From NCBI RefSeq assembly GCF_001742425.1, contig NZ_MJEH01000002.1, forward strand, positions 1 through 59,792: a DNA stretch of 59,792 nucleotides, given 5' to 3'. The stretch's first letter is position 1; each line of letters starts with the position of its first letter. Of the stretch, positions 44,872-53,676 are shown piece after piece. A program made the position numbers and the translations under genes. The notes below the pieces were generated by a model. That model saw nothing but the letters and a program-made list of their open reading frames with translations. It did not search any database and was not told the DNA's origin. The DNA comes from Bacillus solimangrovi. GTDB lineage: Bacteria; Bacillota; Bacilli; Bacillales; Bacillaceae_N.

Positions 44872-45195
44872 TTAGAGAAAAAGTCGAAAGCTAAACATTA
44901 TTATCAAATAAATAAAAATTATCAAGTTACTATAATGAAACCAGTTTATTTTTAGATCATTATGGTTTTTGCCAAAATACCTGATGGAGAAAGTAATGAT
45001 GCTTGAGTATAGTAGGAAATATAATGGATAACAAATAACATAATAAAGTTTCAGCTGATAACTAATACTATAAAAAGGTTCAGTAAGTTCTCTCATACTT
45101 ATCCAAATAAAAGCGACGTATTGGAAAAGAAACATACTACTAATAATAAAAATAAGATATATGGGTAAAATCGTTCTCTTAGAAATGATAACCAC
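44872..45195 (-). CDS. Small membrane protein, hypothetical, 107 residues
   Basis: Three hydrophobic segments (about 10-32, 50-70 and 88-106) are separated by short polar loops. It starts at GTG; AAAGTAG upstream is only a weak ribosome binding site. Composition is consistent with a real membrane protein. It is not recognised. No operon partner is seen. Confidence 0.5.
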   Translation of the reverse strand: MVIISKRTILPIYLIFIISSMFLFQYVAFIWISMRELTEPFYSISYQLKLYYVICYPLYFLLYSSIITFSIRYFGKNHNDLKINWFHYSNLIIFIYLIIMFSFRLFL

Positions 45196-45458
45196 CTACT
45201 TTCATATATTGAATAACTAATAGTTATAACTATTTTATTCTAACCTATCTTGTCATCTATATGGAATTTACTATCAATCATGAAATAAGAGAGACTTTTC
45301 TACTTTAATAATAAACTAAAAGTGGGTTGCGGATACTATTTAATAACCCATTTTCTACGAACCATTTCAATATGTCGTCTCCTCTTCTCTTATTATAACT
45401 ATATTTTTCATCGTACTTTCTGTATGTACAGCGACCTTTACATCATACGTAACGAGCA

Positions 45459-45834
45459 TTACGGTGGTGCTTTTTTGTGTATTTCTGAAAGAATTATCAT
45501 TACCACTTCTGTCAATTTTGAATTTAATGCTTCAGTAGGTTCTTTTCCAAATATGCCATCAAGATTGTTATTGTTTAGAAAAGGTAAATCTATGAAGCTA
45601 CCTTTTACTGAACAGGCTATTATAAATGTTATCTTTTCTCTCTTTTCTCTAAATAAGAATTCAGGATTATGCTTAGCGTATTCATCTATATAGTGAATAA
45701 CTAGTTCTTGATAACTCTCTCCTCTCTTAAAAAGTTGTTATCGTGTAATGATGATAATTTTGACTTTCAATTAAATCAAAATATTGCACTAACCTATAAA
45801 TGATATCCAGAATAAACAATAAAAAGCCACTCAT
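45459..45834 (-). pseudogene. Frameshifted gene, about 125 residues if repaired
   Basis: On the minus strand an ATG at 45834 opens a frame beginning MSGFLLFILDIIYRLVQYFD that stops at 45727. Overlapping it, a 92-codon open frame without a start runs to the stop at 45459. It contains YQELVIHYIDEYAKHNPEF and VKGSFIDLPFLNNNNLDGIF. Removing one T from the T-run at the junction joins the two into one continuous protein of about 125 residues. It is either a genuine frameshift mutation or a homopolymer read error. The family is not recognised. It is divergent from the DUF4885 gene. Confidence 0.55.
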
Positions 45835-45908
45835 ATTTTACCATTAAAAGTTAAAATTTTCTATTATAATCCGATTCATATAATAATAACATTTAAGGAG
45901 GAAAATAA

Positions 45909-46916
45909 ATGAACATAAATTCTATAACTACTCCGCTCAATAATATGAACCTTAATAATCAAAACTCGCATGAAAAATTCAAAAATACTGATACTCATAA
46001 TACAACAACTATCCAAAGTAGAAATGAATTTTTGAGTGAATCAGATACTAGAAAGCAAATACTAGATGAAAAATATCGAAAGATTCACAAGCAAAATATG
46101 ATGTTTAAAAATCCAAAGGCTCATATCTTTGACAAATATTATGATCGTCATTCTCCATATTATAAACATGATTTAACTGATGCAGAACGAGAAGCGGCAA
46201 AAACAATGGAACTTGGTATGATAAGAAATAATGGTAAAAAATGTGGTGGATATGATTTTCGAGATGCAGCTTTTCGAGAAATACAACCAATTAATGGTGA
46301 AGTTGAAGTTGCAGAAAATAAAGCATTTAACAGACAGCAAGTGAATAAACAACTACAAGACTTGTTTGAAAAGTACCAAATAAGTATCCCTAATGATGCA
46401 AAATTGACTTTTACAATTGATCCTTATAATTACAATTTGTCTGTAAGCGGAACAGAGGATAATGAACTTATTGATCAGTTAGAATATGCTTTGAACATAG
46501 ATAAGAACGCTAAAGAACTATTTCTCCACATTATGCGAAGTAGTTCACATAATTCCACTCAATTTACACAAGAAAAAGAGGATAAATATTTTCTTGCAAG
46601 AGAAATAAAAAATGTAACAGGTTATGATTTGAATAATCTTACAAATATTAATAGGAAATTTATAACAGAGGATGGACAAGATATTTATGAATTATACAAA
46701 TCCCAACTTAAAAACAATCCTTACGCGAGTGTTAGGCTTCAACATTACGTTCCTCATCTTAATAAACTTGCTATGAATGGTTTCGATTCTGTACCTGATC
46801 TAGTGTTAATGATTGGTTATGAAAGTGGCTCACTGCAAGACATCGGTCAAGGGGAGAGTTTTGGAACAGGGAAAACAGGTTGGATTGAAGAATTACAAGC
46901 TACTATAAGATATTGA
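45909..46916 (+). CDS. DUF4885 domain protein
   Basis: The 335-residue product starts at ATG after TAAGGAGGAAA. Residues 1-35 are low-complexity and rich in Asn, Thr and Ser. The conserved region begins around DEKYRKIHKQN and contains AHIFDKYYDRHSPYY, LTFTIDPYNYNLSVSGTED and the C-terminal PDLVLMIGYESGSLQDIGQ. This pattern matches the Bacillus-restricted DUF4885 family as I remember it. No signal peptide or membrane segment is seen. The family has no established function. A UPF0715 membrane protein gene follows on the same strand, and a decayed second copy of the C-terminus lies 2.2 kb further on. Confidence 0.75.
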   Translation: MNINSITTPLNNMNLNNQNSHEKFKNTDTHNTTTIQSRNEFLSESDTRKQILDEKYRKIHKQNMMFKNPKAHIFDKYYDRHSPYYKHDLTDAEREAAKTMELGMIRNNGKKCGGYDFRDAAFREIQPINGEVEVAENKAFNRQQVNKQLQDLFEKYQISIPNDAKLTFTIDPYNYNLSVSGTEDNELIDQLEYALNIDKNAKELFLHIMRSSSHNSTQFTQEKEDKYFLAREIKNVTGYDLNNLTNINRKFITEDGQDIYELYKSQLKNNPYASVRLQHYVPHLNKLAMNGFDSVPDLVLMIGYESGSLQDIGQGESFGTGKTGWIEELQATIRY

Positions 46917-47008
46917 TGTAGTTTCTTTGGAAATAAGATTGTTAAATTCCATTTTTCACATTATATTAATCTAGGTAGATTATCATTAAGAATCGGAGTT
47001 GAACTAAC

Positions 47009-47488
47009 ATAGTAATAAGAAAAATTATAACAGCAGCCATATCTTGTTCTATATTCACAATCTTATTAGCGTTAATCGTACCAAATCCTTTTGGTGAGCC
47101 GATTATCTCAATTACAGATTATTTATCTTCTGTAGTTATTGCAACAACCTTTTATTTGATGTTCAGCTTTCCAATCATATTATTGTATGGAGTGACTACC
47201 TCAACTATTAGTGATAAACTCAGTAATTTTGTTTCTACTAAGCTTAATTATGAAAATTCTGAAATAGTTATATCAGGCATCTTTCATATCATTTTTGGTC
47301 TTATATTTTTATGGTATAGCTTAGCTTGTTCTATCTTGTTTTTTATCATTGATAGAGCATTGAAAAAAAAGAATATCGATTATACGGGCTCACAAGCAAT
47401 AATGAGCTTAGTCATTCCATTATCGGTATGGTTAGTTTTTTGGGGCATTACTTGGTTGCAACAATTCTTTGATAAGACATATCTATAA
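47009..47488 (+). CDS. UPF0715-like membrane protein, apparent ATA start
   Basis: The open frame gives 159 residues beginning IVIRKIITAAISCSIF, with four hydrophobic segments (about 8-24, 38-60, 90-110 and 130-148). The pieces FPIILLYGVTTSTISDKLS and IFHIIFGLIFLWYS are typical of the UPF0715 group. CGGAGTTGA lies 6 bases before an ATA codon where an ATG would be expected. The next ordinary start, TTG at 47156, would remove the first membrane segments and has no ribosome binding site. The gene is either started at the rare ATA or is inactivated. It lies 92 bases after the DUF4885 gene. Confidence 0.6.
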   Translation: MVIRKIITAAISCSIFTILLALIVPNPFGEPIISITDYLSSVVIATTFYLMFSFPIILLYGVTTSTISDKLSNFVSTKLNYENSEIVISGIFHIIFGLIFLWYSLACSILFFIIDRALKKKNIDYTGSQAIMSLVIPLSVWLVFWGITWLQQFFDKTYL

Positions 47489-47540
47489 GATGACTTGTCT
47501 AAAAATCCTAGAGGCTTAGATCGATAAAAACATAATATAT

Positions 47541-47588
47541 AAAAGGAAGATCCATGATTATTATGTAAAATACGGATCTTCCTTTTTA
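47541..47588. terminator. Bidirectional terminator between UPF0715 and Ere-like genes
   Basis: AAAAGGAAGATCC (47541-47553) and GGATCTTCCTTTTT (from 47574) form a 13-bp stem with T-runs on both outer sides. Confidence 0.8.
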
Positions 47589-47633
47589 TAATTAAATTCT
47601 TTAGATTAATAAAGTACACAATAAAGTGATACT

Positions 47634-48977
47634 CTAACGATAGTTTGGAGGATTGGCTTGCTGAATCAGAATAAGACCATCATACTGCTCACTTGGAATA
47701 AATGATGATTCATAAACTCCCTCAGACTTACTCGATACTTCAGAATTCCACCAATAACTATTGGTTTCATTATCTGTTATATCAATATTAATAAATGATA
47801 CTGGATAACCTGGTTCATTTAGTCGATATTCTATTGAGTTCTTTTTATGATCCATATTAACATCAAAAATTTCTCTATAAACATCAGCACGTTTCCCACT
47901 ATACATATAAAGCCCGATAATATAAGATTGCTCTTTAATCCTCTCTGGTAAGTTCTCAACAAATGAAACAAGCGGTATACCACTACTATCTGTTAAAACT
48001 TTTGAACTTTTTTTCATAATATGACCATTATGTGCCCATACTACGAACTTTTCATTAGGGTACATTTCTTCAAGTAACCATACTAAATTTTCTGCCATTA
48101 CGACATCTCTAAGGTTGTATCCATATCGCCAATTCGTATAATATTCTTCTCTATTAAAAACATTTGATAATAAGTATATTCTCTGTTCAAAAACCTTATT
48201 TAACAATTTTATCTCATTAAAGTCTAACTGTTTTGCTAGATTTGAAGATTGTTCTTCAATACCACTCAATAAATCATTATATTGATTGATTAATTTTTTC
48301 GCTTCTTTATTCCAAGTTGCTCGATTTAGGTTAACCGTTTCCTTGCTTGTTAATCTTAGAAATTCTTTTTCTGCAAATTCAACATCCTTTGCATACTCTA
48401 GATCTATATCCTTAAAAAATTGGTACAACAATTCGTCTCCAGAACCCATTGGTCTCATATCAAACCCAGCGATGTTGATAGGATGATTTGAAGATTTTTG
48501 GTTCTTAAAATATGTATATAAATCAATGTTATTTTTCGTATGCCATACTGAATAAATAGATTTTTTCATGGCAGTTAATACTGTATGGAAATCAAGCATC
48601 ATCTCATTCGTAATATTAACCTCGGTCAACCCACTTTCAAAAGCAACTACATTATAACCTAGCTCTTCGTGTAAAAACTTGATTAACCTGTTTTTAATGA
48701 GGCTGTATTCTGAAACTCCATGAGAGCTTTCTCCGAGCATAACCACTCTCTTGTCTTTTAAAATATGCTTTAAAAATTCTAAATCACTATAGTCTGGACT
48801 TTCTAATTCAATAGATTTAATATGTTTTGGCTTTTCATTTTGGGTTGTTTCTACTGTTTCTATGTTAGTTTTACTTGTGTTTTTTTCGATAGTATCAGGC
48901 ACTTGTTTATTAGAGCAACTAGTTGCAACAAAAACTAGAAAAAGTATGAAGACTATATTATTCTTTAATACTTTCAT
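47634..48977 (-). CDS. Erythromycin-esterase-family lipoprotein
   Basis: The 447-residue product starts at the ATG at 48977, with AAAGGAGGTG upstream; a GTG at 48986 overlaps that site. Residues 1-20 form a lipoprotein signal peptide with lipobox VATSC, so Cys21 should be lipid-modified and the protein anchored outside the membrane. The erythromycin esterase fold is indicated by MLGESSHGVSEY near 92 and AHNGHIMKK near 315, which hold the glutamates and histidines of the family active site. Many family members do not act on macrolides, and this one being extracellular makes drug hydrolysis only one possibility. Confidence 0.85.
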   Translation of the reverse strand: MKVLKNNIVFILFLVFVATSCSNKQVPDTIEKNTSKTNIETVETTQNEKPKHIKSIELESPDYSDLEFLKHILKDKRVVMLGESSHGVSEYSLIKNRLIKFLHEELGYNVVAFESGLTEVNITNEMMLDFHTVLTAMKKSIYSVWHTKNNIDLYTYFKNQKSSNHPINIAGFDMRPMGSGDELLYQFFKDIDLEYAKDVEFAEKEFLRLTSKETVNLNRATWNKEAKKLINQYNDLLSGIEEQSSNLAKQLDFNEIKLLNKVFEQRIYLLSNVFNREEYYTNWRYGYNLRDVVMAENLVWLLEEMYPNEKFVVWAHNGHIMKKSSKVLTDSSGIPLVSFVENLPERIKEQSYIIGLYMYSGKRADVYREIFDVNMDHKKNSIEYRLNEPGYPVSFINIDITDNETNSYWWNSEVSSKSEGVYESSFIPSEQYDGLILIQQANPPNYR

Positions 48978-49151
48978 GTAATACACCTCCTTTATGTTCC
49001 AATATAATATTTATACATAATTTTTACAATAAAGTTAATCATTATGAATGTTGACATTGTGTTTTTCAATTGAGGGTTTACAAATAAGAAAATGTGGAGA
49101 AAAAACAATTTTTTGAAGTTACAAATGTATTTAAGGCTTTAACATATTGAT
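48978..49151. other. Intergenic spacer before the DUF4885 remnant
   Basis: A+T-rich sequence holding the promoter region of the Ere-like gene; no feature is assigned with confidence. Confidence 0.4.
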
Positions 49152-49340
49152 AACTATCGAGCGAGTGTTAGCATTCAACATTGTGTTCCTAAGCAAGATG
49201 AACTAGCCTCAAATGACTTCGTTTCTGTACATGACCTAGTATTATAAAGTGGTTTATTACATGACAGTGTTCAAAGAGAAAGTGATGGCACTGGTGAAAC
49301 AAATTGGATTGAAGAATTACTTGCCAATATAAGATGTTAA
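49152..49340 (+). pseudogene. Decayed C-terminal fragment of a second DUF4885 gene
   Basis: Translating this stretch gives 62 codons that align end to end with the last residues of the DUF4885 protein at 45909-46916. ASVSIQHCVP matches ASVRLQHYVP, SVHDLVL matches SVPDLVL, and TNWIEELLANIR matches TGWIEELQATIR. An internal TAA follows HDLVL. No start codon or upstream domain remains. Beyond the stop codon a stretch near 49355-49375 resembles the beginning of the UPF0715 frame, so the lost unit may have included both genes. Confidence 0.75.
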
Positions 49341-49528
49341 TGAAGTCAACTAGGAATAAGAAAAATAATACAGAGATAAATGAACCAAGAGAAAAGCACA
49401 TTTGACAACTCACCTAACCCAATGAACGAACATAAGCTAATTAGATTACATATAATTAAGAATAACGAATAACCTCTTGAGAATCATGTTTGTCTTTTGA
49501 AGTTAACTATATTAAAAAGGTGATAATT

Positions 49529-49747
49529 ATGCCTTCAATTATCTGTGGACCCATAAATATTAACAGTATCAGTGGAATAGTTAATTTTGGTGATTCATTG
49601 AACACTTCTCCTAAGACCAGTTCAAAAGTTATTTCGGGTTCAGGAGGAGGAAATACTGGTAACTTTGTAAACACGAACAATGGTATTAGCTTGTCAAACA
49701 ATTTTGATCCAGATGTCGTCGATCAGCCTACAATTGGTAACGTATAA
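49529..49747 (+). CDS. gerPF: Spore germination protein, GerPF/GerPA family
   Basis: This 72-residue protein starts at 49529 after AAAAGGTGA. It carries the family layout: IVNFGDSLNTSPKTSSKVIS, the GSGGGNTGNFV loop, an asparagine-rich centre, and FDPDVVDQPTIGNV at the C-terminus. These match GerPF-like small proteins of the spore coat region, which help germinants reach their receptors. A gerP operon is usually six genes; here it stands alone. It is a good indicator that the organism sporulates. Transcription in the mother cell late in sporulation is expected but not shown. Confidence 0.87.
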   Translation: MPSIICGPININSISGIVNFGDSLNTSPKTSSKVISGSGGGNTGNFVNTNNGISLSNNFDPDVVDQPTIGNV

Positions 49748-49784
49748 GGAGGAAGACTTCATTAACTTATGAAAGTTCTTCCTT
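49746..49784 (+). terminator. Hairpin after the gerPF-like gene
   Basis: AAGGAGGAAGACTTCAT and ATGAAAGTTCTTCCTT pair with small mismatches just past the stop codon; the T-run is poor. Confidence 0.5.
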
Positions 49785-50233
49785 ATGTGATTCATCTTAA
49801 TTACATACTTGATTACATTAGAATAAAGTTTCATTGAATTTAATTTATTGTGTAGATTAATTGAGATTCCAAAATAGAACAATTCAGTCCGTCAATAATT
49901 TAAACTGTAATACTAGAATGTCTTAGACACTTCTCCATAATCACCACAGTTTATTGATGAAATACCTATCGACTTCTATAAATCTATCATCAGTAGAACA
50001 TCCGTATGTTACGCCGATTAAAATTAAAGCCCTGAAATTTAAGCCTACAATCAATAGAATTATATTTTCATAGGAAACCTCATTGACAACGTACACGTCA
50101 CTATTTCTTATGTTATCTTATATAGGAATAATATGTATATATCAAAATGTTTAATTTGGCTGTTTTATTTTCAAATCGGGATTTTTCATCGTATTACCTC
50201 AAAACTAATATACAATTTACAGGAGTGATTATA
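49785..50233. other. Intergenic region, no gene seen
   Basis: About 450 A+T-rich bases with no frame of protein-like composition. A 29-codon in-frame extension of the next gene upstream to 50147 has no ribosome binding site. Confidence 0.45.
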
Positions 50234-50776
50234 TTGAAAAAAATATATATCATCAGGCATTGTGAAGCTGAAGGACAACATTCTGAAGCTCAACTTACTG
50301 AGAAAGGGTTTGCACAATCATTACAACTTTCTGATTTCTTCTCTTCTACTCCAATCGATCAAATTATATCAAGTCCCTATAAACGTGCTATTCAATCCGT
50401 CCAACCACTTGCAAAGCGACTACATATTGAAATAGATTTTAACAATCTACTAACAGAACGTGTCCTAAGCACAAACAACCTTACTGACTGGTTAGAAAAA
50501 CTTAAAGCAACGTATGATGATCTGGAATTAAAATTTGAAGGTGGAGAATCTAGTCAAGAAGCTATGGAGCGAATAGTGACAGTTGTAGAAGAAGTATTTA
50601 ATAGTGAATATGAAAATATAATCATTGTTACTCACGGAAATATAATGTCCTTACTTTTAAAATATTATAATGATAATTTTGGATTTGATGAATGGAAGAA
50701 TTTAAGTAACCCTGATATTTACTTATTACAAAATCAAGATAACAATGTTTCTTTTGAAAGGTTATGGAATCAATAA
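50234..50776 (+). CDS. Histidine phosphatase family protein (phosphoglycerate-mutase-like)
   Basis: This 180-residue phosphatase starts at TTG with AGGAGTGATT upstream. The catalytic RHC motif gives Arg8 and the phospho-accepting His9. The second-arginine segment is SSPYKRAIQSVQPL, and the conserved C-terminal histidine is in VTHGNIMSLLL. The family covers phosphoglycerate mutases, phosphatases of sugars and cofactors, and others; the specific substrate is unknown. A paralogue of similar length and motif layout lies at 55943-56515. Confidence 0.87.
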   Translation: MKKIYIIRHCEAEGQHSEAQLTEKGFAQSLQLSDFFSSTPIDQIISSPYKRAIQSVQPLAKRLHIEIDFNNLLTERVLSTNNLTDWLEKLKATYDDLELKFEGGESSQEAMERIVTVVEEVFNSEYENIIIVTHGNIMSLLLKYYNDNFGFDEWKNLSNPDIYLLQNQDNNVSFERLWNQ

Positions 50777-50909
50777 TTACATATTATATCATTGGATAAA
50801 TTCGTACATTTTCAAAGTTATTTCAGCGCAATTTATACAAGATGTCCTTACTTAAATGAGCGTTATCATGAGAACGGATATATTCTATTAAAATCTATTT
50901 GTAAATTGA

Positions 50910-50940
50910 AAAAACCAGTTAACTAACATAACTGGTTTTT
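50910..50940. terminator. Bidirectional terminator between the phosphatase gene and arsA
   Basis: AAAAACCAGTTA and TAACTGGTTTTT form a 12-bp stem with a short loop, with A/T runs on both sides. Confidence 0.8.
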
Positions 50941-50977
50941 CCTCATCACATTCATGAATGTAATACTAGTAACATGC

Positions 50978-52744
50978 CTACTTCATATAATCTTTCAGCT
51001 TGTCATAGCCTACCTTTTCTTCGTTTAACCATGGAATAATTGCACATTTATCAGCAATTTTTTCATTCACTTCATAAATCCATTTCTTTTCTGAAGCAGC
51101 TTTCCCTCTTAGTACAGGATCCATCGTATTGGTAGCAGATAAACTCTGATTAATAATCCACCATTTGGGATTTATATTTGCCCGCTTCAAATCTGCTTGT
51201 AATCTGGAGGATTCCAGTACTGGTGTAGGTTCTGCTAACGTTACAATAACAACTGAAGTTTGTTTTGGATCTCTAATTTGAGGTAGTAGTTTTGTTACAC
51301 TCTCAGGTACTTCACCTGTTGAACGGGCAATTTCTTTGCTGTATGATTGTGCAGCATCTAACAACAATAGTGTATGACCTGTTGGAGCCGTATCAATTAC
51401 GACAATTTCATCACTTGATTTTGCTACTACATCAGCAAAAGCTCGAAAAACTGCAATTTCTTCTGTGCACGGTGAATTCAAATCTTCCTGTAAATATGCC
51501 AAACCCTCTACGTCTAATGCCTCATTTGCATTTGCTAATACTTCAGCCTTATATTTTTCTACTTCTTCTTTCGGATTAATATTACTTATTGTCAAATTTT
51601 CATTTAGATGAACGTTTTGAAATTGATAATCGAGATGAGCGGCAGGATCTGTTGTTGTTAAGTGAACGCGATGTCCCTTTTCAACTAAACCAACTGCAAT
51701 TGCAGAAGCAATTGTCGTTTTCCCTACGCCTCCCTTTCCCATCGTAAAAATCAATCTTGTATCATTGACAGAGAAATCATCAACGATATCATTTAATGTT
51801 GGCATTTTATCATTATCAACATGAACTAATTCTTGTGAAGGAACTGCATGCTGTCTGAATAATTGTCTTAAGTTATCTACTCCTGTTAATGAGTGAGAAA
51901 CAAAAGGTAATGAATAAATATCTGATTGCTTGAGAGTATCAGGAATTAGTTGCAATGCTTTCCTTTGTCTCTCAAAAAAAGCTAATGAAACTTCGTCTTC
52001 TTTCAAATAGTTCTCAAGTAGTCCGTTAACGATTACAAGTTGGTTTCTTACGCCAATTTCTTGTAGTTCATTTGCTGCTCGATTGGCTTCAAATAGAGCT
52101 GAGATGTCAGGCCTTGTAACCAATATTAAAGTTGTTTGCATAGGGTCAGACAGTACATCTACAGTTTGTGAATACAGATCTTTCTTTTCTGCTAAGCCAG
52201 ACAGAGGACCTAAACATGAAGCTCCATGAGTACTCTCATCTAAAAAACCGGTCCAGGCTGTAGGTAATTGTAAAAGTCTTAATGTATGGCCAGTTGGAGC
52301 AGTATCAAAAATGATATGCTCATATTGACTAGTAAATTCATTGTTTGTCAATAAACTCGTGAACTCATCAAATGCAGCAATTTCAACTGTACACGCACCT
52401 GATAATTGTTCTTCCATAGAAGAAATAACAGATTCAGGAAGCTTTTCACGATACGGACCTACTACCTTTTCTCGATAACTATGTGCAGCTGCCACAGGGT
52501 CTAAATTACTAGCATATAAATTCTTAACATTTGGGATAGGTTTTGGTGAATTAGTTAATTCAATACAGAATACATCTTGTAAGTTTGATGCTGGGTCAGT
52601 GCTAATCAATAGTACACGATTCCCACTATCAGCCAATGCTACAGCTGTAGCACATGCTATTGATGTTTTTCCTACTCCACCTTTTCCAGTTAAGAATAGG
52701 AAGGGTGTATTCACGACATTTTCTGGCTGAAATGATTGAAACAT
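50978..52744 (-). CDS. arsA: Arsenical pump ATPase ArsA
   Basis: ArsA energises an ArsB-type arsenite pump. The 588-residue protein has two P-loop halves with GKGGVGKTS at 20-28 and GKGGVGKTT at 336-344. The arsenite-binding cysteines are Cys118, Cys177 and Cys426, corresponding to Cys113, Cys172 and Cys422 of E. coli ArsA. The DTAPTGHTLRLL switch region occurs in both halves. Its start lies 15 bases after the arsD stop codon. Neither arsB, acr3 nor arsC lies in the window, so the pump it serves must be encoded elsewhere. Confidence 0.93.
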   Translation of the reverse strand: MFQSFQPENVVNTPFLFLTGKGGVGKTSIACATAVALADSGNRVLLISTDPASNLQDVFCIELTNSPKPIPNVKNLYASNLDPVAAAHSYREKVVGPYREKLPESVISSMEEQLSGACTVEIAAFDEFTSLLTNNEFTSQYEHIIFDTAPTGHTLRLLQLPTAWTGFLDESTHGASCLGPLSGLAEKKDLYSQTVDVLSDPMQTTLILVTRPDISALFEANRAANELQEIGVRNQLVIVNGLLENYLKEDEVSLAFFERQRKALQLIPDTLKQSDIYSLPFVSHSLTGVDNLRQLFRQHAVPSQELVHVDNDKMPTLNDIVDDFSVNDTRLIFTMGKGGVGKTTIASAIAVGLVEKGHRVHLTTTDPAAHLDYQFQNVHLNENLTISNINPKEEVEKYKAEVLANANEALDVEGLAYLQEDLNSPCTEEIAVFRAFADVVAKSSDEIVVIDTAPTGHTLLLLDAAQSYSKEIARSTGEVPESVTKLLPQIRDPKQTSVVIVTLAEPTPVLESSRLQADLKRANINPKWWIINQSLSATNTMDPVLRGKAASEKKWIYEVNEKIADKCAIIPWLNEEKVGYDKLKDYMK

Positions 52745-52759
52745 TTTTCCCCTTCTTTC

Positions 52760-53125
52760 TTAATTCAATGAATTTAAGTTAATTGAAAGCTTACTCTTAG
52801 GTTTTGCTTGTAGAGTTTCTAACTTAACATTTAACCATTTAGCTAAATCCTCATTCGTTGGATAACTGCCTGTTTGAACAATTTCACCATTTACTAAAGT
52901 TATTGGAAGTGCATCTGTTCCTTTTTCATGTAAAATAGAACTTACTGTACTGTTATCAGCGAATTTATCTGGGTCATTTGTTAATTGATAGCGTTTGATT
53001 TCAATCCCACTGCTCTCCAATAAATGCACAGCAGAAGCCACTCTTGTTAATTCTGGATCTACACTCGGACCACATACTCCTGTTGAACAACACATTGCTG
53101 GGTCAAAGATTTCCACTTTTTTCAT
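52760..53125 (-). CDS. arsD: Arsenite metallochaperone ArsD
   Basis: ArsD passes arsenite to ArsA and also represses its operon weakly. The 121-residue protein has the vicinal pair Cys12-Cys13 and Cys18 in AMCCSTGVCG, the arsenite-binding set described for this family. A thioredoxin-like fold follows, to about residue 100. AAAGAGTG precedes the ATG. It lies between arsR (142 bases upstream) and arsA (downstream). Confidence 0.93.
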   Translation of the reverse strand: MKKVEIFDPAMCCSTGVCGPSVDPELTRVASAVHLLESSGIEIKRYQLTNDPDKFADNSTVSSILHEKGTDALPITLVNGEIVQTGSYPTNEDLAKWLNVKLETLQAKPKSKLSINLNSLN

Positions 53126-53267
53126 AAACGAACACTCTTTTCTATTTTGTTTTTGAGTTAAATAACCAGTATAAAATTGAATGCCAATTAACTACGATTT
53201 GACTAACAGATGATATGCATTCCTCTTAATAAGAACTTAGTAATGCCAGTATTCATATACAAATTAC

Positions 53268-53612
53268 TTAATCACATGAAATGCGTAATCCTCTCTTCTC
53301 AAGCTCTGCAACTTTCTCAGCTTGATTAGGAAGATATTTCAATATATCCTTAACCATTGCATAATGTTCACTTTGATTATTTAAAGAGTATATAACCCAT
53401 TGTTTCTTTCGTTTCTCTTGAATCAATCCACTGTCTTTCAGCTTACGAAGATGCTGACTAATTGATGGCTGACTCATTTGAAAAATCTCAACAAATTCAC
53501 ATACACAGAATTCATCCTCAAGAAGTAATCCAACCATTGCAAGTCTCGTTTTATCTCCAAGTAGCTTTAATACTTGAGCTGTGTTCACTAACTGCTGCTC
53601 CATTAATGTCAA
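53268..53612 (-). CDS. arsR: Arsenical-resistance repressor ArsR
   Basis: This 114-residue ArsR/SmtB-family protein should repress the operon and release DNA on arsenite binding. The metal site ELEDEFCVCEF places a Cys-x-Cys pair at about residues 36-38, in the helix used by arsenite sensors. The recognition helix SQPSISQHLRKLKDSG follows, then the beta wing. CAAGGAGGT precedes the ATG. It is the first gene of the arsR-arsD-arsA set. Confidence 0.9.
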   Translation of the reverse strand: MTLMEQQLVNTAQVLKLLGDKTRLAMVGLLLEDEFCVCEFVEIFQMSQPSISQHLRKLKDSGLIQEKRKKQWVIYSLNNQSEHYAMVKDILKYLPNQAEKVAELEKRGLRISCD

Positions 53613-53654
53613 TTGAATACCTCCTTGCCTATTCTAATTATATTGTCATTTACT

Positions 53655-53676
53655 TATATAATAAAATTGTTATATA
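53655..53676 (-). promoter_or_regulatory. Weak inverted repeat upstream of arsR (possible operator)
   Basis: TATATAA (53655-53661) and TTATATA (53670-53676) around 8 bases lie in the promoter region. The arms are entirely A+T, so symmetry may be chance. Confidence 0.3.

Noticed and set aside
45322-45693. 123-codon plus-strand frame
   Set aside because: It is antisense to the frameshifted minus-strand gene, has no ribosome binding site and has an unlikely composition.
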